The notes below the pieces were generated by a model. That model saw only the letters and a list, made by a program, of their open reading frames with translations. It made no database searches and was not told the DNA's origin. Positions 11,736 through 23,499 of a stretch of DNA of 64,000 nt are shown here, piece by piece; position 1 is the stretch's first letter, and every line of letters starts with the position of its first letter. Origin of the DNA: Aquatica leii. Taxonomy: Eukaryota > Arthropoda > Insecta > Coleoptera > Lampyridae. The translations under genes and the position numbers were made by a program. The stretch spans positions 241,766,104 to 241,830,103 of the forward strand of contig CM069432.1 of NCBI GenBank assembly GCA_035610365.1, written 5' to 3'.

Positions 11736-12169
11736 CCAGAGGAGCCACTGACGACCGTTTCGCCTTTTCGGGGCTCTTCAGCAGTAGAGTGTTCTTTCCA
11801 GCCTCGCGCTGCATTAACGTTCATCATGCTATACTTCACTTTCGACGCTTGCTACATATGTTACTATACCTTCGTAGATACTGTTTTAGCACCATAAAAT
11901 AAAAATTTAAATTTACAGAATACTAATTATTTTAAACTAAGACAGTATCAGTATTCAAAAAGCGCACACAGTAGATAATCTAAAACTGTAGTACATTTTT
12001 TCTTATTCGCTTGTTTTCTTGTTAGTGCCAAAGAAATAGTGGTATTATATCTTAGTAAGATTATCATTCTACTACATTTTTTCTGCATTCTCTTGGAACG
12101 TCATTTACACCTTTGGCACTATTTTGTTTATTCATAGATGATAATTAATTGGATCACTAACTAGAGTAA
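11736..12169. other. No gene recognised
   Basis: A moderately GC-rich stretch at 11735-11850 follows the repeat arm, then AT-rich DNA up to the piggyBac remnant. I see no motif in either. Confidence 0.5.
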
Positions 12170-12752
12170 TTTATATGGGTTACAACTAAATCGCATAGGG
12201 GATATATCAATAAATGAAATAAGATGCTTTATTGGAATATTATTGTTTAGTGAATTACATCAGTTTCCGAGACGGTCAATGTACCGGGAAAATAGCGATG
12301 ATGCTGGATGTAAACACGTCTGTTTATTTATATCAAAAGACGGATTTAGCTTTCTAATGCAAAACATTCATGTTAATAATAATTAAACAATATTTGATGC
12401 CGTTAGATTCTTTAAAATCCACCCTTTATTAGAAGCTGTTAATAAAAACTTTTTTCTGTTCGTACCACAGTGTTTAAATTATAGAAAAGAGCCACAAGAT
12501 TTGGTTACATTGAAAAGGTTGAACCTTACCAAAACTCAAACTTACAAAAAAAAAACACGCAAGAAAGGTCCGTTCAAAAAAAAGTCAAAATCTTATTAAA
12601 TCAAAATACGACATATTAAACCATCTTGTGATTTATCAAGAAAAACAGACTAGGTGCGCATTCTGTCATAAAACAATGACGTTAAGATGCCAGAGATGTG
12701 ATGTAGCTCTTCATCCAAAAGTTTGTTTCTACTATTATCGTGCTAAATACTA
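12170..12752 (+). pseudogene. piggyBac-type transposase, internally deleted
   Basis: The N-terminal half reads SINEIRCFIGILLFSELHQF (12210-12268), the start of the piggyBac DDE core, followed by a FFKIHPLLEAVNKNFFLFVP block (12400-12470). The C-terminus carries the Cys-rich domain of piggyBac proteins, RCAFCHKTMTLRCQRCDVAL with His and Cys following (12655-12735). Between them the whole catalytic region with the Asp residues is gone; the total of about 580 bp compares with roughly 1.6-1.8 kb for an intact gene. A stop at about 12384 adds to the damage. The protein's C-terminal end is adjacent to Copia 2, which is therefore 5' truncated or was entered here. Confidence 0.8.
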
Positions 12753-12789
12753 AATTGCTTACAAATAGAGTAAGTTTGTAGCTCTTAAG

Positions 12790-14822
12790 AAAATGAGCTT
12801 AAATTTGTCTGAATCCGAAAATGATTTTTGTGATGGTTGCGCTTTAGGGATGAAAACCGTTTAAACAACGAAAGTTTCGAGCACAAGAAATCGGAAAGCA
12901 AGTCAATGCTGATGTCAATGGACCAATGTCGGTTGAAACAATTAATGGTTTTAAATACTTTGTTTGTTTTAAAGATGACTTTTCCAAGTACAGAAAAATA
13001 TTTTTTATCAAACATAAAAATGAAATGGCAAAGTACGTAAATATATTTTTAAATGAAGCTACAACAGCTGGGCATGTAATCAAGAGATTCAGATGTGATG
13101 GTGGCAGAAAATTTGACTGTCGTGAAGTACGTGACATTTTAAATGATCGTGAAATCGATTTATTACTATCAGCACCGTACAGTCCTAAACAAATGGGGCA
13201 GCCGAAAAGGAAAACCGTGCATCTTACACGCTCAACGTTATCTGTGAGTGGTTTACCTAAATCGATGTGGACTCAAGCATGTGAAGTAGCAACGTACCTA
13301 TTGAATCTCGCAGGCAAACCACCAGTTGAAGGAAAAACACCTAAACAATTATGCACTGGTTATTAAATGAAAAATTATAATCATTTACGAGTGTTTGGTA
13401 CAGAACGCTTTGTACATATACCAAAACAGTTTCGGAGGAAGTTTAATAATAAAAGTGTATTTCGTCATATGGTTGGACATTTAAATGACAAAGATGAATA
13501 GCATGTGTGTATACCTTCTTTGAACTCGTCGACCAAAACAGGTGAAAATAAATACGTTAAAGCAGAAAAAGGGACTGAAGCAACTGTATTGAATAACGTT
13601 GGAAATAAACCGACAACTGCAACAATGCAGGAAAAATTACTAGATTGGAGATGAATGTGCTTCTGAAGATATGGAACAGAATTTAACAGAAGTTCGTGCA
13701 GTTTCTAGGCGTAAAACAAAACAACTTAATTGGATGACTTCTGGTGAATATGTTGTAAATCTAGCATTAAATGTTTGTGAAAGTACAAAAAATCCATCAT
13801 GTTACAGCGAGGCTATGCGTTCATCAGAAAAGGATGATTGGAGTCTGGCTATGAAAGGAAAGTTGGATGCACTAGCTGAAACAGACACGTGGAAATTAGT
13901 AGATAAGCCCATTAATCAGAAAATTATTTGTAATCCATGGGTACTGCGTAAGAAAATAAATTCAAATGATCTAGTTCGATTTCGTGCACGGCTGGTTGCA
14001 AAAGGTTATGATCAAAAGGAAGATCTCGACTATGAGGAAACCTTTAGCCCAATAGCTCGCTATGATACAGTACGAACTATTCTTGGAGTTGGTTGTATAA
14101 ACCAATATGAATTATGTCAACTCGATATTAAAACTGCATTTTTATATAGTACGCTTCAGGAGAAAGTATACATGTATCAGCCAGAAGGATTTGATTATAG
14201 AAGTGGAAAAGTCTGTAAATTGAAAAAGAGTTTATATGGACTTAAGCAAGCTTCCAGATGTTAAAACCAACGTTTTACCAGTTTCCTAAAAGAGCAAAAT
14301 ATGGTAGTTAGCTCGGCAGATCCTTGTTTATTTTCACGCATCTGCAACGAAAATAAACTAATCTTGCAATTTATGTGGATAATGGGTTGGTTTGCGGAAG
14401 TGATCAAGCTGAGATGAATGAATTTATTGAACAACTACGTTGTCATTTCAAGATAACCACAGGTATGCTAAATTGTTTTCTAATTATGGAAAAACAGAAT
14501 TTTCATTTGTCAGAAGTTTTATGTAAAACAGGTTCTAGAAAGGTTTAACATGCAGGATTCAAACCCTGTTGCAACACCATCGGATCGTAATAATATTAAT
14601 AATAGCAAAAATAACAAGTTGCTTAATGATGATGTTCCTTATCGTGAGGCAGTGGGATGATTAATGTACTTGACAATAGTCACACGACCTGATATAATGT
14701 ATGCTGTTTGTCAAGTAGCAAAAGCAATGCAACAACCATCTGAAGCACATTGGAGTTACGTAGAGTTACGAATTCTAAGATACCTACAAGGAACAAAACA
14801 TTATGGATTATTATATCAATCA
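12790..14822 (+). pseudogene. Copia 2: integrase and reverse transcriptase
   Basis: The segment begins inside the GAG-pre-integrase domain (CDGCALG, 12826-12846), then gives an integrase core (YFVCFKDDFSKYRKIFFIKH, then RCDGGRKFD with the catalytic Asp), the link region, and a long RT block 13671-14264 ([56 protein letters not shown]). The YVDD region near 14370 is disrupted (MWIMGW) by a frameshift. Coding stops at 14822 exactly where a non-LTR element is inserted and resumes at 16698. At least five breaks. It is related to the Copia at 47120 but clearly a different copy. Confidence 0.88.
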
Positions 14823-15984
14823 GTTGACGTATCTACAACTACATAAAAATTACAGACGAAGTTAAATCTAAAATAAGAAATATTAGAAAAGAGGGGCTTG
14901 AGTTCACTAAAGACATGGAAAATGGCCTATATGGTTCACAAAAGAAAATATGAAAACAAGGAAGAAAGAAAGCAGTATAAGAATATAAAAAAAATAAAGG
15001 TTATAAGACAGTATGGGAAGAACATTTTAAACAACTGTACAGTGCAGCAACTCCTACAAATGACAATGCCGATAACACATATGACAGTGAATTTATCATA
15101 ACAGAAACATAAGTGGAGGCCGCTATACGAAAATTAAAAAACAGAAAAGCACCAGGGATCGATACGATAACTAAAGAATTAATTAAATATGCAAATGGAG
15201 GCATTGCAAAACAGCTTACAACACTCTTTCAAAAAATTTTAGACAATGGCAACGTACCAGAAGAATGAAAAACAAGTATTACTATTCCAATATACAAGAA
15301 AGCAATAAAAAGTGCCCAGACAACTACAGAGGCACTATTAGGAACTGTCTCGAAACTTTTCACAAGTATAATAAAGACTGAAATTAGTACCATAACCCCA
15401 ATTAGTGAAGAACAACAAGGATTTCGTAAAAATAGATCCACAACAGATGCAATATTTATTCTCAGACAAATTAAAGAAAAATCAATTGAATATTGCACTC
15501 CGGCTTATCTCTATTTTATCAACATGACCAAAGCATTCGACAAAGTACAGTTAAAAGACGTTATTAGAATACTAAAGCAAAAACAAATACCAAATAAAAT
15601 AATCAGAGTTATACAATATTTAAACACCAATAACAAAACCAAAATTAAGAACAAACGGCGAGCTCACAAAAAAAATTCCTATAAGTGCAGGCATAAGATA
15701 AGGGGACAGACACCCTCAGTCATCTGCTATTTAATTTGATCATGGACAAGATAGTTGAAGAGGTCAAACCACAAGACATGGATACAGGATGGGCGATCAA
15801 GAACTAAAAATAATAAGCTACGTCGATGACGCAGTAATAATGTCATCAACAGAAAATGGTCTCCAACGCCTATTAAATAAGTATAAAATAGAAGCAGAAA
15901 AATACAACATGAGCAAATCACTAGAAAAAACAAAATGTATCACAATATCAAGAGAGCCCCATCCATGCAAACTGGTTATTGACA

Positions 15985-16265
15985 TTCATTTAAATTAATA
16001 TAAAAAAAAAACAAAAAAAATTGTTTACAATTATAACACTTGTTAATCTTAATGAATTTTTGCAGAAAAATGTACAAAGAAGACTTGATAAAGCTTACAA
16101 GATAAGCGAAACGTCGTCACTAAATAATTCTAAATTTAAAATAAAGGAAAAAAATGGTTCATTTTTAACCAAAAAACTGTTTTATTAAAAAATTCTTCAA
16201 AAACAATCTTAATTATAAAACATCCTCAAAAAACAGCATAAACCTTCTTTTCATATAAAAAAAGT
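15985..16265 (+). mobile_element. Penelope-like fragment inside the non-LTR element
   Basis: RT coding breaks off after about 15984 and resumes near 16265; the AT-rich segment between contains a hammerhead-like motif of the sort found in Penelope-like elements. Neither end shows a clear duplication, so the limits are approximate. Confidence 0.5.
16084..16118 (+). ncRNA. Hammerhead ribozyme-like motif (degenerate)
   Basis: CTTGATAA stands where CTGATGA is expected, then a stem GCTTA/TAAGC closed by a short loop, then GAAACGTCG. The 3' half matches the intact motif at 37791-37830 (GAAACGTCG) while the 5' core differs, so catalysis is doubtful. Confidence 0.55.
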
Positions 16266-16697
16266 TGAAAGTAAAGTTCGCATATACAAGACATGCATTA
16301 ATTATGACATATGCAGCGGAAACAAGAGCTGACACAAGTAGAACGAAAAATCTATCGCGCGCCAATGAAAAATGAAAATACTCTGAAACATTACGGGGAA
16401 AACGAGACTGGATAGAATAAGAAACGACGAGATACGACGCAGATGCAGCACAGAGGATATAGTCAGATGGAACAGGCAAAGAAGACAAATGTGGAACGAC
16501 CATGTACAGAGGATGGGAGACGATAGAATAGCAAAAATTGCCAGCAATCAAAAACCACTTGGAACCAGATTACCGGGTAGGCCGCCGAAAATATGACGGA
16601 AATAGTGGACATTAACGTCCCAAGAATAAGTCATTTATTTGTATCGGTAAACACAGATCATCGACCTAACGTATGAAGAAGAAAAATATATCAATCA

Positions 16698-17080
16698 AAC
16701 GGCAATGAAGGAACTTTAACAGCATACAGTGATGCAGATTTTGCTGGCGACAAAGTTACACGATGTTCAACAAGTGGCACTGTGATTATTTTTGCAAGTG
16801 GGGCACTGTCGTGATCAAGTAATTTAACAAAATCTGTAGCATTGTCCACTACAGAAGCTGAAATTGTAGCAGCAAGTGAACGTTTGCTAAATGACTTAGA
16901 TGTGAAAGGTTCGGATAAACCAACATTGTACATAGACAATGCTAGTGCCGTTAAACTTTCAAAAAACCCACAATTATTATTTTGTGCGTGAGTGTTTTCT
17001 AAAAGAACTTGTTGTACAGCATATAACTCGAGAGAGTCAAATAGCAAACCAAACCGCTAGGTCGAACACGATTTGAATTA
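16698..17080 (+). pseudogene. Copia 2: RNase H and C-terminus
   Basis: Continuation of the Copia polyprotein after the non-LTR insert: TAYSDADFAGDKVTRCSTSG (16720-16780), SVALSTTEAEIVAASE (16830-16880) and LYIDNASAVKLSKNP (16928-16972), the standard Copia RNase H motifs with Asp, Glu and Asp in place. A stop at 16813 and a shift after 16990 break it; the segment that normally carries the HIxxR stretch is displaced. A spacer and polypurine run then lead to the 3' LTR. Confidence 0.85.
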
Positions 17081-17178
17081 CTCCATGAGAACTTAGGTGT
17101 TTCTAAATATTAGTTTTATATCCTTTATATTAGTAGCCTTAATTTTGTGTTTCCAAATGTATTCTGATTAGGAGGAAA

Positions 17179-17404
17179 TGTTGAAAATTAATAAATTCTT
17201 ATAAATACTTGAAAGACTTTAGTTAAAATAGTTCATGTAAACATTAGGTAGTTTAAATGTACATATATACAGCGCTGTCTAGTAGTAGCGTTCTAAACGA
17301 TTCTCTTCAAGGTGTACATCGTGTTTGATCATACGAGTGTTACAAAAATAAAAATAAATTCTCAAAAATAAACTCTTTCATTTACAATCACTTCAACTTC
17401 AACA
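17179..17404 (+). repeat. Copia 2 3' LTR
   Basis: A 226-bp block starts TGTTGAA and ends TTCAACA, a perfect 7-bp inverted terminal pair, and is preceded immediately by a polypurine tract AGGAGGAAA. It contains AATAAA hexamers near its right end. The position just after Copia RNase H fits a 3' LTR. No matching 5' LTR was found in the window. Confidence 0.8.
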
Positions 17405-19934
17405 TTTTGAACTAATTGATAACATCTTAACTCACATTATGTAGATGTTTAAAAACTTTTATAAATTTTAGTGCTAATACCATCGCTTCAGTAAAAGCTT
17501 TTGTTTCTTTGAAACAGAATTATCCAGGCTATTTTGATTTACCTGTTATATGGTCTGAACATAACACCTCTGAAGGACTAAACAAAATACCGTAGGTGTG
17601 TTATGAAATTCGCTCGAAGGTTGCAGGTTTGATCAAGCTTGTGAAAAAATAAACAAACTCTCAGAACGAATTAAAATTTTCATATAAAATTCTACCGGTC
17701 AAAAGAAACCCTCGACTTTGGCATTATTACCAATTTAAAAAAGTAATGCAAAAGCTAGCTCGCGAAAAAGGTTTTGATGACAACGTGATTGGCTGAAGCA
17801 ATTTGCAAAACGGAGCGGAAGAGTATTATGCTTAATTTTAAATAAGATTTTTTTTTAATATTTTTTTTCTAAAGTTTAATTTAATTTAGCGTTTTGGGAG
17901 TATTTTTAATCTTGGCCGGTTCTTATTCCTTAATTAAAACAAACTAAATCAAATAGGTATAGTTAATTTTAGCTCCCAGTCTTTTAAAAACTTCTGAACA
18001 CTCCACTATTATTACATAATTCCAACTAAAAAAATTGAAAATATCATATATGGTTTTATTCTTATTCAATTTATATATAAGTAATTAGTTCTTAACAAAA
18101 AACTTTACCCAATTCTTATAAAACATTAACTAATTATTGGTTTTTTGTCAATGTTTTTTTTCAAAAATAAAATTAGTTAATTGTTCTTAAAACCAATTAC
18201 TTACTTGTCAATATCATTTCAAGTAATTAATTAATATAAGTAATTACAACTGAAATGAACTGTGCAAAAATGGTATTGGAAAAAATAAAGTATTTATTAA
18301 GAAATTCTATAGTAGCTCAAAAATTAGAAAACAAAATATAAGAAAAAAGTTGTCAGCAACGCCACTTATAAAATGCGCAAATAAATATATAAACTACCCA
18401 TTTAAACGTCTACGACAAAAACATCTCCGTTCAGTCTGTCTCTTGCAATAGACCTTTTGTCGATGCGTATGAACTAGAACAAGTATTGATTGTTACGCCG
18501 ACTTCGTTGTTGCGTTACATTTTCTTCTTTTCATGAAATGTTAGAAAAAAAAAAGTTAAACGTGATCACGTAAAACCACGCGTGTAAAAAATAAAATTAA
18601 ACCGAATATTGTATGCAATTACAACACAAAAAATTGAGTGCTAATTTGAACAAAAAATAAACGTTTGTATATTATCACATACTATTCACCCCAAGCACGA
18701 CCACAATTTTCAGGTTAATGTCGTAGAAGAATTTTTATGGAGTGCGAGATCACAAAAGTATGCGACCTTTCAATGTCCTTATTTAAAGTTTTAAAATAGT
18801 TTTATCTGCTTTCAAAAATTAAATTGAAAGATTCGAAACAAATTTGTTTTATATTGATTTTAAAGTTAAACACGAAACACGTAAAATCTAGCTTCTAAAA
18901 TATTACGTATTTTAGTAAAACTAAAAAAAAATTAAAAATGTCTATAAATAATCACTCGTTTCTTAATATTACGTTAAATTATGTTTAATGTCTTATTCGC
19001 ATGTGTAAAAGTATCTTGTGGTGTATCGAGCTTGAGAAAAGAGTAAAAGTGTGATTATTATCAATGTAAATGAGTAACACTACAATGTAAACTAAGAATA
19101 TAGTGAGCATTAAATATAAACAATCAATAATTCTTTTTGAGCTTTCCGAAAAACTTTCAAAAAAGCTTGTTGCATGGAATACTACTGTATTATTTTCGTT
19201 TTATCGCAAACCACTCGTAGATAGATTTACACAGTCAAGATGTGTAATATCTATGCATCATATTTTTAAAATTGATTTCAGTTTTAAGTTCAAGATTTTA
19301 TTCTTTCGTTTTACAATTTTGTTTGTTACCTATCCTTTTCGTTTTTGAAACCTTAGTAGAGAGCCAAGTACCTTGGCTTGAAACGTAAAAGCTTGGCTTG
19401 AGGTTGAAAGTCAAGCTTTTTAAAAAAAAGTTTTCCCAAACTTGATCAAGTTTTCAAGCTTTTTCTTGCTCCTTTTGCAAGAGTAGTCTATGACCTTGGA
19501 ACACGTACTCCGTCATGTGTTAGAGCTAACTGTCTCAGTATAAACCGCCGACTTTGAGTGCTGAATGAAGCGAGTGTAACTTGAGTCATAGCATATTATG
19601 CCACAACTTTCAGTTATAAATCAAACTATTGTTCAACTTGTTCCTGAAAATCTTAGTTAAACCCGTTGAAATAAATGCTGACAACGCAATTTAAAAAATC
19701 ATTGTTTTTTTTTATATTTCAAGCGTCCAATAATAGAGAATTGCGGTAACAAAGCTCTGACCTAGTTCTCGTGATTATTGTACAACTATTTAGCTACCTA
19801 ATAATACTTAAGTAAAACTTTTTAAATTAGATTATCTACTATAATCTAGCTCGTAATTATTTCGTGATTCCTAAATAATAGAAGAACCAATTTATTTTCT
19901 GAGAATTTGATTTAACTGAGAATAAATATAGTGA
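17405..19934. other. No gene assigned; one orphan coding-like stretch
   Basis: Mostly AT-rich. Positions 17469-17594 give an open frame after a TTTTAG acceptor-like site, encoding a segment with KAFVSLKQNYPGYFDLPVIW, and 17684-17790 another with WHYYQFKKVMQKLAREKGFD. They look protein-like but I recognise neither. From 18000 to 18260 there is ATTAATT-rich low-complexity DNA. An open frame at 19103-19348 has no motif. Confidence 0.4.
19355..19470. repeat. CAAGCTT/AAGCTTG-rich repeat block
   Basis: Short motifs CTTGGCTTGA, AAGCTTG and CAAGCTTTT recur in both orientations over about 115 bases, including ACTTGATCAAGT. Looks like a decayed simple or interspersed repeat; no function can be assigned. 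Confidence 0.5.
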
Positions 19935-20180
19935 ATTACAATGTAAAAAATAAAAATGCAGCTCCAGTGCAGCAAGGAAATGGATCTAAGAACAAGACAG
20001 ATAAGCAAGAAAAGAAAACAAGTCAAACTAATTCATCTATTCATCCAATAACAAGACGCTTCAACAAATAATCGAGAAGTTGAATAAAATGGATGAACGT
20101 TTTTCCAAATTGGAACATTGTAAAATGCTTAATTGCATCTGCCAATTTAAAACAATCGGACTCAGGTCTGATTAAAGACG
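19935..20180 (+). pseudogene. Possible ORF1 start of a Jockey-like element
   Basis: In two frames the segment encodes a Gln/Asn/Lys-rich stretch followed by a KLNKMDERFSKLEH heptad-like motif (20082-20120), as in the coiled-coil region of some non-LTR ORF1 proteins. It lies about 770 bases before a Jockey-like ORF2 in the same direction, so it may be the same element with the middle lost. Weak evidence. Confidence 0.35.
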
Positions 20181-20945
20181 TTCGGTGTAAAGCATATTCA
20201 AGGGAGGGTACTTATAACTTACTTAAGTTGAATAAAAGTTAAATTTACCAAAACTCATGTTTATTAAATAATTATGATATAATCAAATTTAACTTAATTG
20301 TTTTTATTACATACTTCGCGATAAATGATTAAGTCTTAAAAAAATGGCCATTTTTCTTTACATGAATTGCGAACAAAGATTTAGTTTAAATTTTATGTAC
20401 AAGCTTAATTTTTAATTATAGTAAATATTTGAAATAAAAATTACTTATCTTGCCGGTTGTCATTGGATAGGTAAATACGGGCAAAGTCTGCTATTGAAGC
20501 GGAAATCAAATCCACATCGGGATCCTGGCAGATCGGTAGAAAACTGCTTTTTAGGATCGAAAATGTATTTCTCCCAAGAAAAAACCTTTTCGAAATAACA
20601 AAAGATTGTAGAACACAAAACAATTAGAAAAGTATACAACTTACCTTTTCATTGAAAAGGTGAGACAGTAGAAGATAATTAACTTCAATTTTTATACTGA
20701 TTACAGTAATTATCAGTTTAAATTATTAATTCTGATCGTTATAGAAAAAGACAAGTTACTTTGTCAGAACCCAAATTGATTCTCCCAAAATATATCCGAC
20801 AACCTTCCACGTCGATGTAACTTATCTGAACAAGTTTTATTGATATATTATTCAAAAGAAAGCGGCAAAATTTGAAAATTTGAAGTTTGAATATTTTAAC
20901 GCTACAACATCGCACACAAAAAGGAATTCCTAAATCTAAAAACTG
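20181..20945. other. Unassigned spacer with a possible minus-strand exon
   Basis: Between the ORF1-like scrap and ORF2. On the minus strand 20441-20580 is open and encodes a segment with DPDVDLISASIADFARIYLS, richer in GC than its surroundings, with a GTAAGT donor-like site upstream (about 20640). I recognise no family and cannot show that it is expressed. Confidence 0.3.
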
Positions 20946-20949
20946 CTAA

Positions 20950-23480
20950 TCAGTTAATGATATTAGAATGGAATGCCAGCAGTTGCAAGCAGTCCTTGAC
21001 ATAGAAAAAATTTATGCATGTTTCATACCTGAGACTCATTTCACGAGAAAGTTATACATCCAATTTAAGCCTATCACACAATCCACCCAAACAATACAGC
21101 AAAAGAGGAAAGTGCAATTAGCATAAAAAATCCATCTTATATGATCAAGAAATGGGTTACCAAACAGTAGAAATACAGGCCACATCTGTCAACATGAAAA
21201 CAAAAATATATAAATTAACAATCATAGCAATATATTATCCACCGAGACAGGCCATAAAGAAAAAATAATATCTAGACTTTCTCCATAGCCAAAGAGATAG
21301 CTTTATCATCGAATGTTACTTTAACGCAACGCGGAGGATTTACATTAACTACAACTAAAGGTAAGGAACTTTTAGCCGCATCTAATCAGCTTAAATACGA
21401 AGTGTTATCAACTGAGAAGCTAACGTATTGGCTTACTCACCCTCACAAAATTCTTGATGTCATCGACTTCTTTCTAATCAGGAAAATCTCATCAAACTAT
21501 GTCGAAATTGAAAAAACATGGGATATAGACTCAGATCATCCAATACTTCTTACATTAATCGATGGTGTAATCAAAAAAGAAACCGACCGAGTCTAACTAA
21601 CAAGAGACCAAATTGGAAAAAAATACATAAACATACAACAAGCAGCATGGGATAACACCCCTGCACAAACTTTTAGAACAAAAGAAAATAACTGCCCAAA
21701 AGAAATTAGAAAGAGACATAATTTGCATAATCCTCCAATCCAAAATCCGGATAGAAGTTGGACCCGAAGCAATACCCAAAAAGCTTGTAGGTTCGCAGAA
21801 CTTCTTGGCATTTTTCAACCAAATAATTGAGAAGAACAAAGGCGGATTACACCAGAACAAGAATAAATTGTCATCAGACCCACTTCACAAAAGGGAATCT
21901 TAGACAGTGTTGTAAATAGATAATTTTTAAATTATATAGATATAGATACATTTTTTTTCTTTCAAAAATGATCTAGTATTAGATAATAGATAAATTATTC
22001 AAACTTTATATAGATAACAGATAATAGATGAAATAATCTATCTAGTAACAACGATAAATGAAGTTCATTTGAAGAACTACTATGGAATGCGGAAAATTAC
22101 TGCAGAAAAACACATATTGTAACTGGAATTTTACGAGACACTGGATTTTTTATAAATATTATTTAAATAATTTAAATAAAAAATTATATATATACAGATA
22201 CATATAACATATATTTTTTGATTGTATCTAGATACATATAAATAAATAAACAATATTAATCTAGATTAATTTATCTATATGAATTTATATAGATAATTTA
22301 CAACACTGATCTTAGATGATATTAAAATAAATATTAACCGAAAAAGGGCCCCTGGTTTTGATTTAATAACTGGTGAAGTAACTTCACAAAAAAGCTATAA
22401 TAATAATTATAAATCTCATTAACGCAGCTTTCTGATTGAAGTACGTTCCTAAGAAGTGGAAAGTAGCAGAAGTCATCATAATTCCCAAACCAGGTAAACA
22501 TCCTAATGACCTATATCGTTGTTACCACTCATCTTAAAATTATATGAAAAAATACTTTTGATACCCTCCCATCAATTTAGATTTAGAGAAAGACAGTCCA
22601 CTATTGATTAAGTACATCAAATCAAAATGTTATTGAAAAATTAATAGATGACAGAAACACGGTCTTCCTCGACGTTGCTCAGACTTTTGACAAAGTATGG
22701 CATGAAGGCTTGTTCAATAAACGCAACCTGTTCCTGTCACAACAACTTTCACAGCTTCTACAACCATATTTATTAGAAAAATATTTCAGAATTAAACACA
22801 AAGATGCTTATTCAGCATTCAAGGAAATCCGAGCAGGGATACCACAAAGTAGTGTGGTACACTACTCTATTTATTATATACTAGTGATATCATAAGTCTT
22901 TAACATGAAACGATAACAACATTCGTTGATGACACCGCAGTCATTGCCGTCAGAAAAGACCACTAGGAGGCTACCGAAAAACCCCAAACCTCTATTAATA
23001 AAATTAACTTGATGAATTAAGTTAAACTAAAACATCTACCCAACCGGATCAACGATACCCACATCCCCCATGCTAACTCAAAATATCTGGGAATGACATT
23101 AGAAGCGAAGAAGCGAGACTTTACTGGAAAGTTCGTGTCAAAAAAAAAAGTAGTGGGCATCAAACTGAAATAAATGTATTGGCTTTTTGGAAAAACGGCT
23201 TTTATACAAGCAAATACTGAAACCTGTTTGAACCTACGGAATTCAACCCTGGGATTGTACCAGCAAAAGCAAAATACAAGTGATCCAACGTTTTCAGAAC
23301 AGCAATAAAGAACATCGTCGATGCACCCTGGTACTGTACCAAAACAGAGGCATCCGTCGGGACCTTCAAATGGAGACTGTTTACATGTTATTACAGTAAA
23401 GTTATTGAAACACAAGGCAAACTATTAAATAAGACCTTAGTTTTAAAAATCATCAAACGTAACAATTTAAGTTAGAACAA
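20950..23480 (+). pseudogene. Jockey-like ORF2 (endonuclease and RT)
   Basis: Coding starts with an endonuclease N-terminus (LEWNASSCKQ, then a PETHFTRK block near 21025-21050; the family has Glu-Thr here), then a second endonuclease part at 21402-21596 (LDVIDFFLIRKISSNYVEIE ... WDIDSDHPILL with the Ser-Asp-His catalytic motif). RT blocks follow: RKRAPGFDLITGEV (22340-22381), a KPGKHPND stretch, HQFRFRERQST (22575-22605), a FVDDTAVIAV segment (22923-22952; catalytic DD) and YLGMTLEAK. All are on the plus strand, through many frameshifts. A hAT-type MITE interrupts the frame at 21905-22308 and the frame is continuous once it is removed. Both Asp of the RT motif survive, but the protein cannot be made as it stands. 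Confidence 0.85.
21905..22308. mobile_element. hAT-type MITE with perfect 8-bp TSD
   Basis: A 404-bp non-coding insert with inverted ends CAGTGTTGTAAAT...TTTACAACACTG, flanked by the exact 8-bp duplication ATCTTAGA (21897-21904 and 22309-22316). CAGNGNTG ends and 8-bp duplications define hAT elements. The interior is very AT-rich with repeated TAGATA-like units. Deleting the insert and one duplication copy restores the Jockey-like ORF2 frame over the junction. Confidence 0.93.
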
Positions 23481-23499
23481 AATTGCTCATTGATTTACT

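Larger units (their letters stand above)
14823..16686 (+). mobile_element. 5'-truncated non-LTR retrotransposon, 11-bp TSD
   Basis: The insert is bounded by the exact direct repeat TATATCAATCA at 14812-14822 and 16687-16697 and ends in a purine-rich tail GAAGAAGAAAAA. Removing it with one repeat copy rejoins the Copia RNase H reading frame. Encoded RT motifs are RKLKNRKAPGIDTITKELIK (15130-15190), EEQQGFRKNRSTTDAIFILR (15408-15467), a MTKAFDKVQLKDVI segment (15524-15565), ISYVDDAVIMSS (15813-15848) with the catalytic pair of Asp, and the C-terminal NDHVQRMGDDRIAKIA and GRPPK block (16497-16590). This is the type annotated as 'endonuclease-reverse transcriptase' in many insects. The endonuclease and ORF1 are missing, as expected after incomplete reverse transcription. 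Frameshifts are present. A Penelope-like scrap sits inside at about 15985-16265. Confidence 0.9.

Noticed and set aside
11648..11839. 63-codon minus-strand open frame
   Set aside because: Covers the foldback-family arm and has no protein motif.
15727..16551. Minus-strand open frames in the non-LTR insert
   Set aside because: Antisense to the YVDD and C-terminal blocks of the plus-strand reverse transcriptase.
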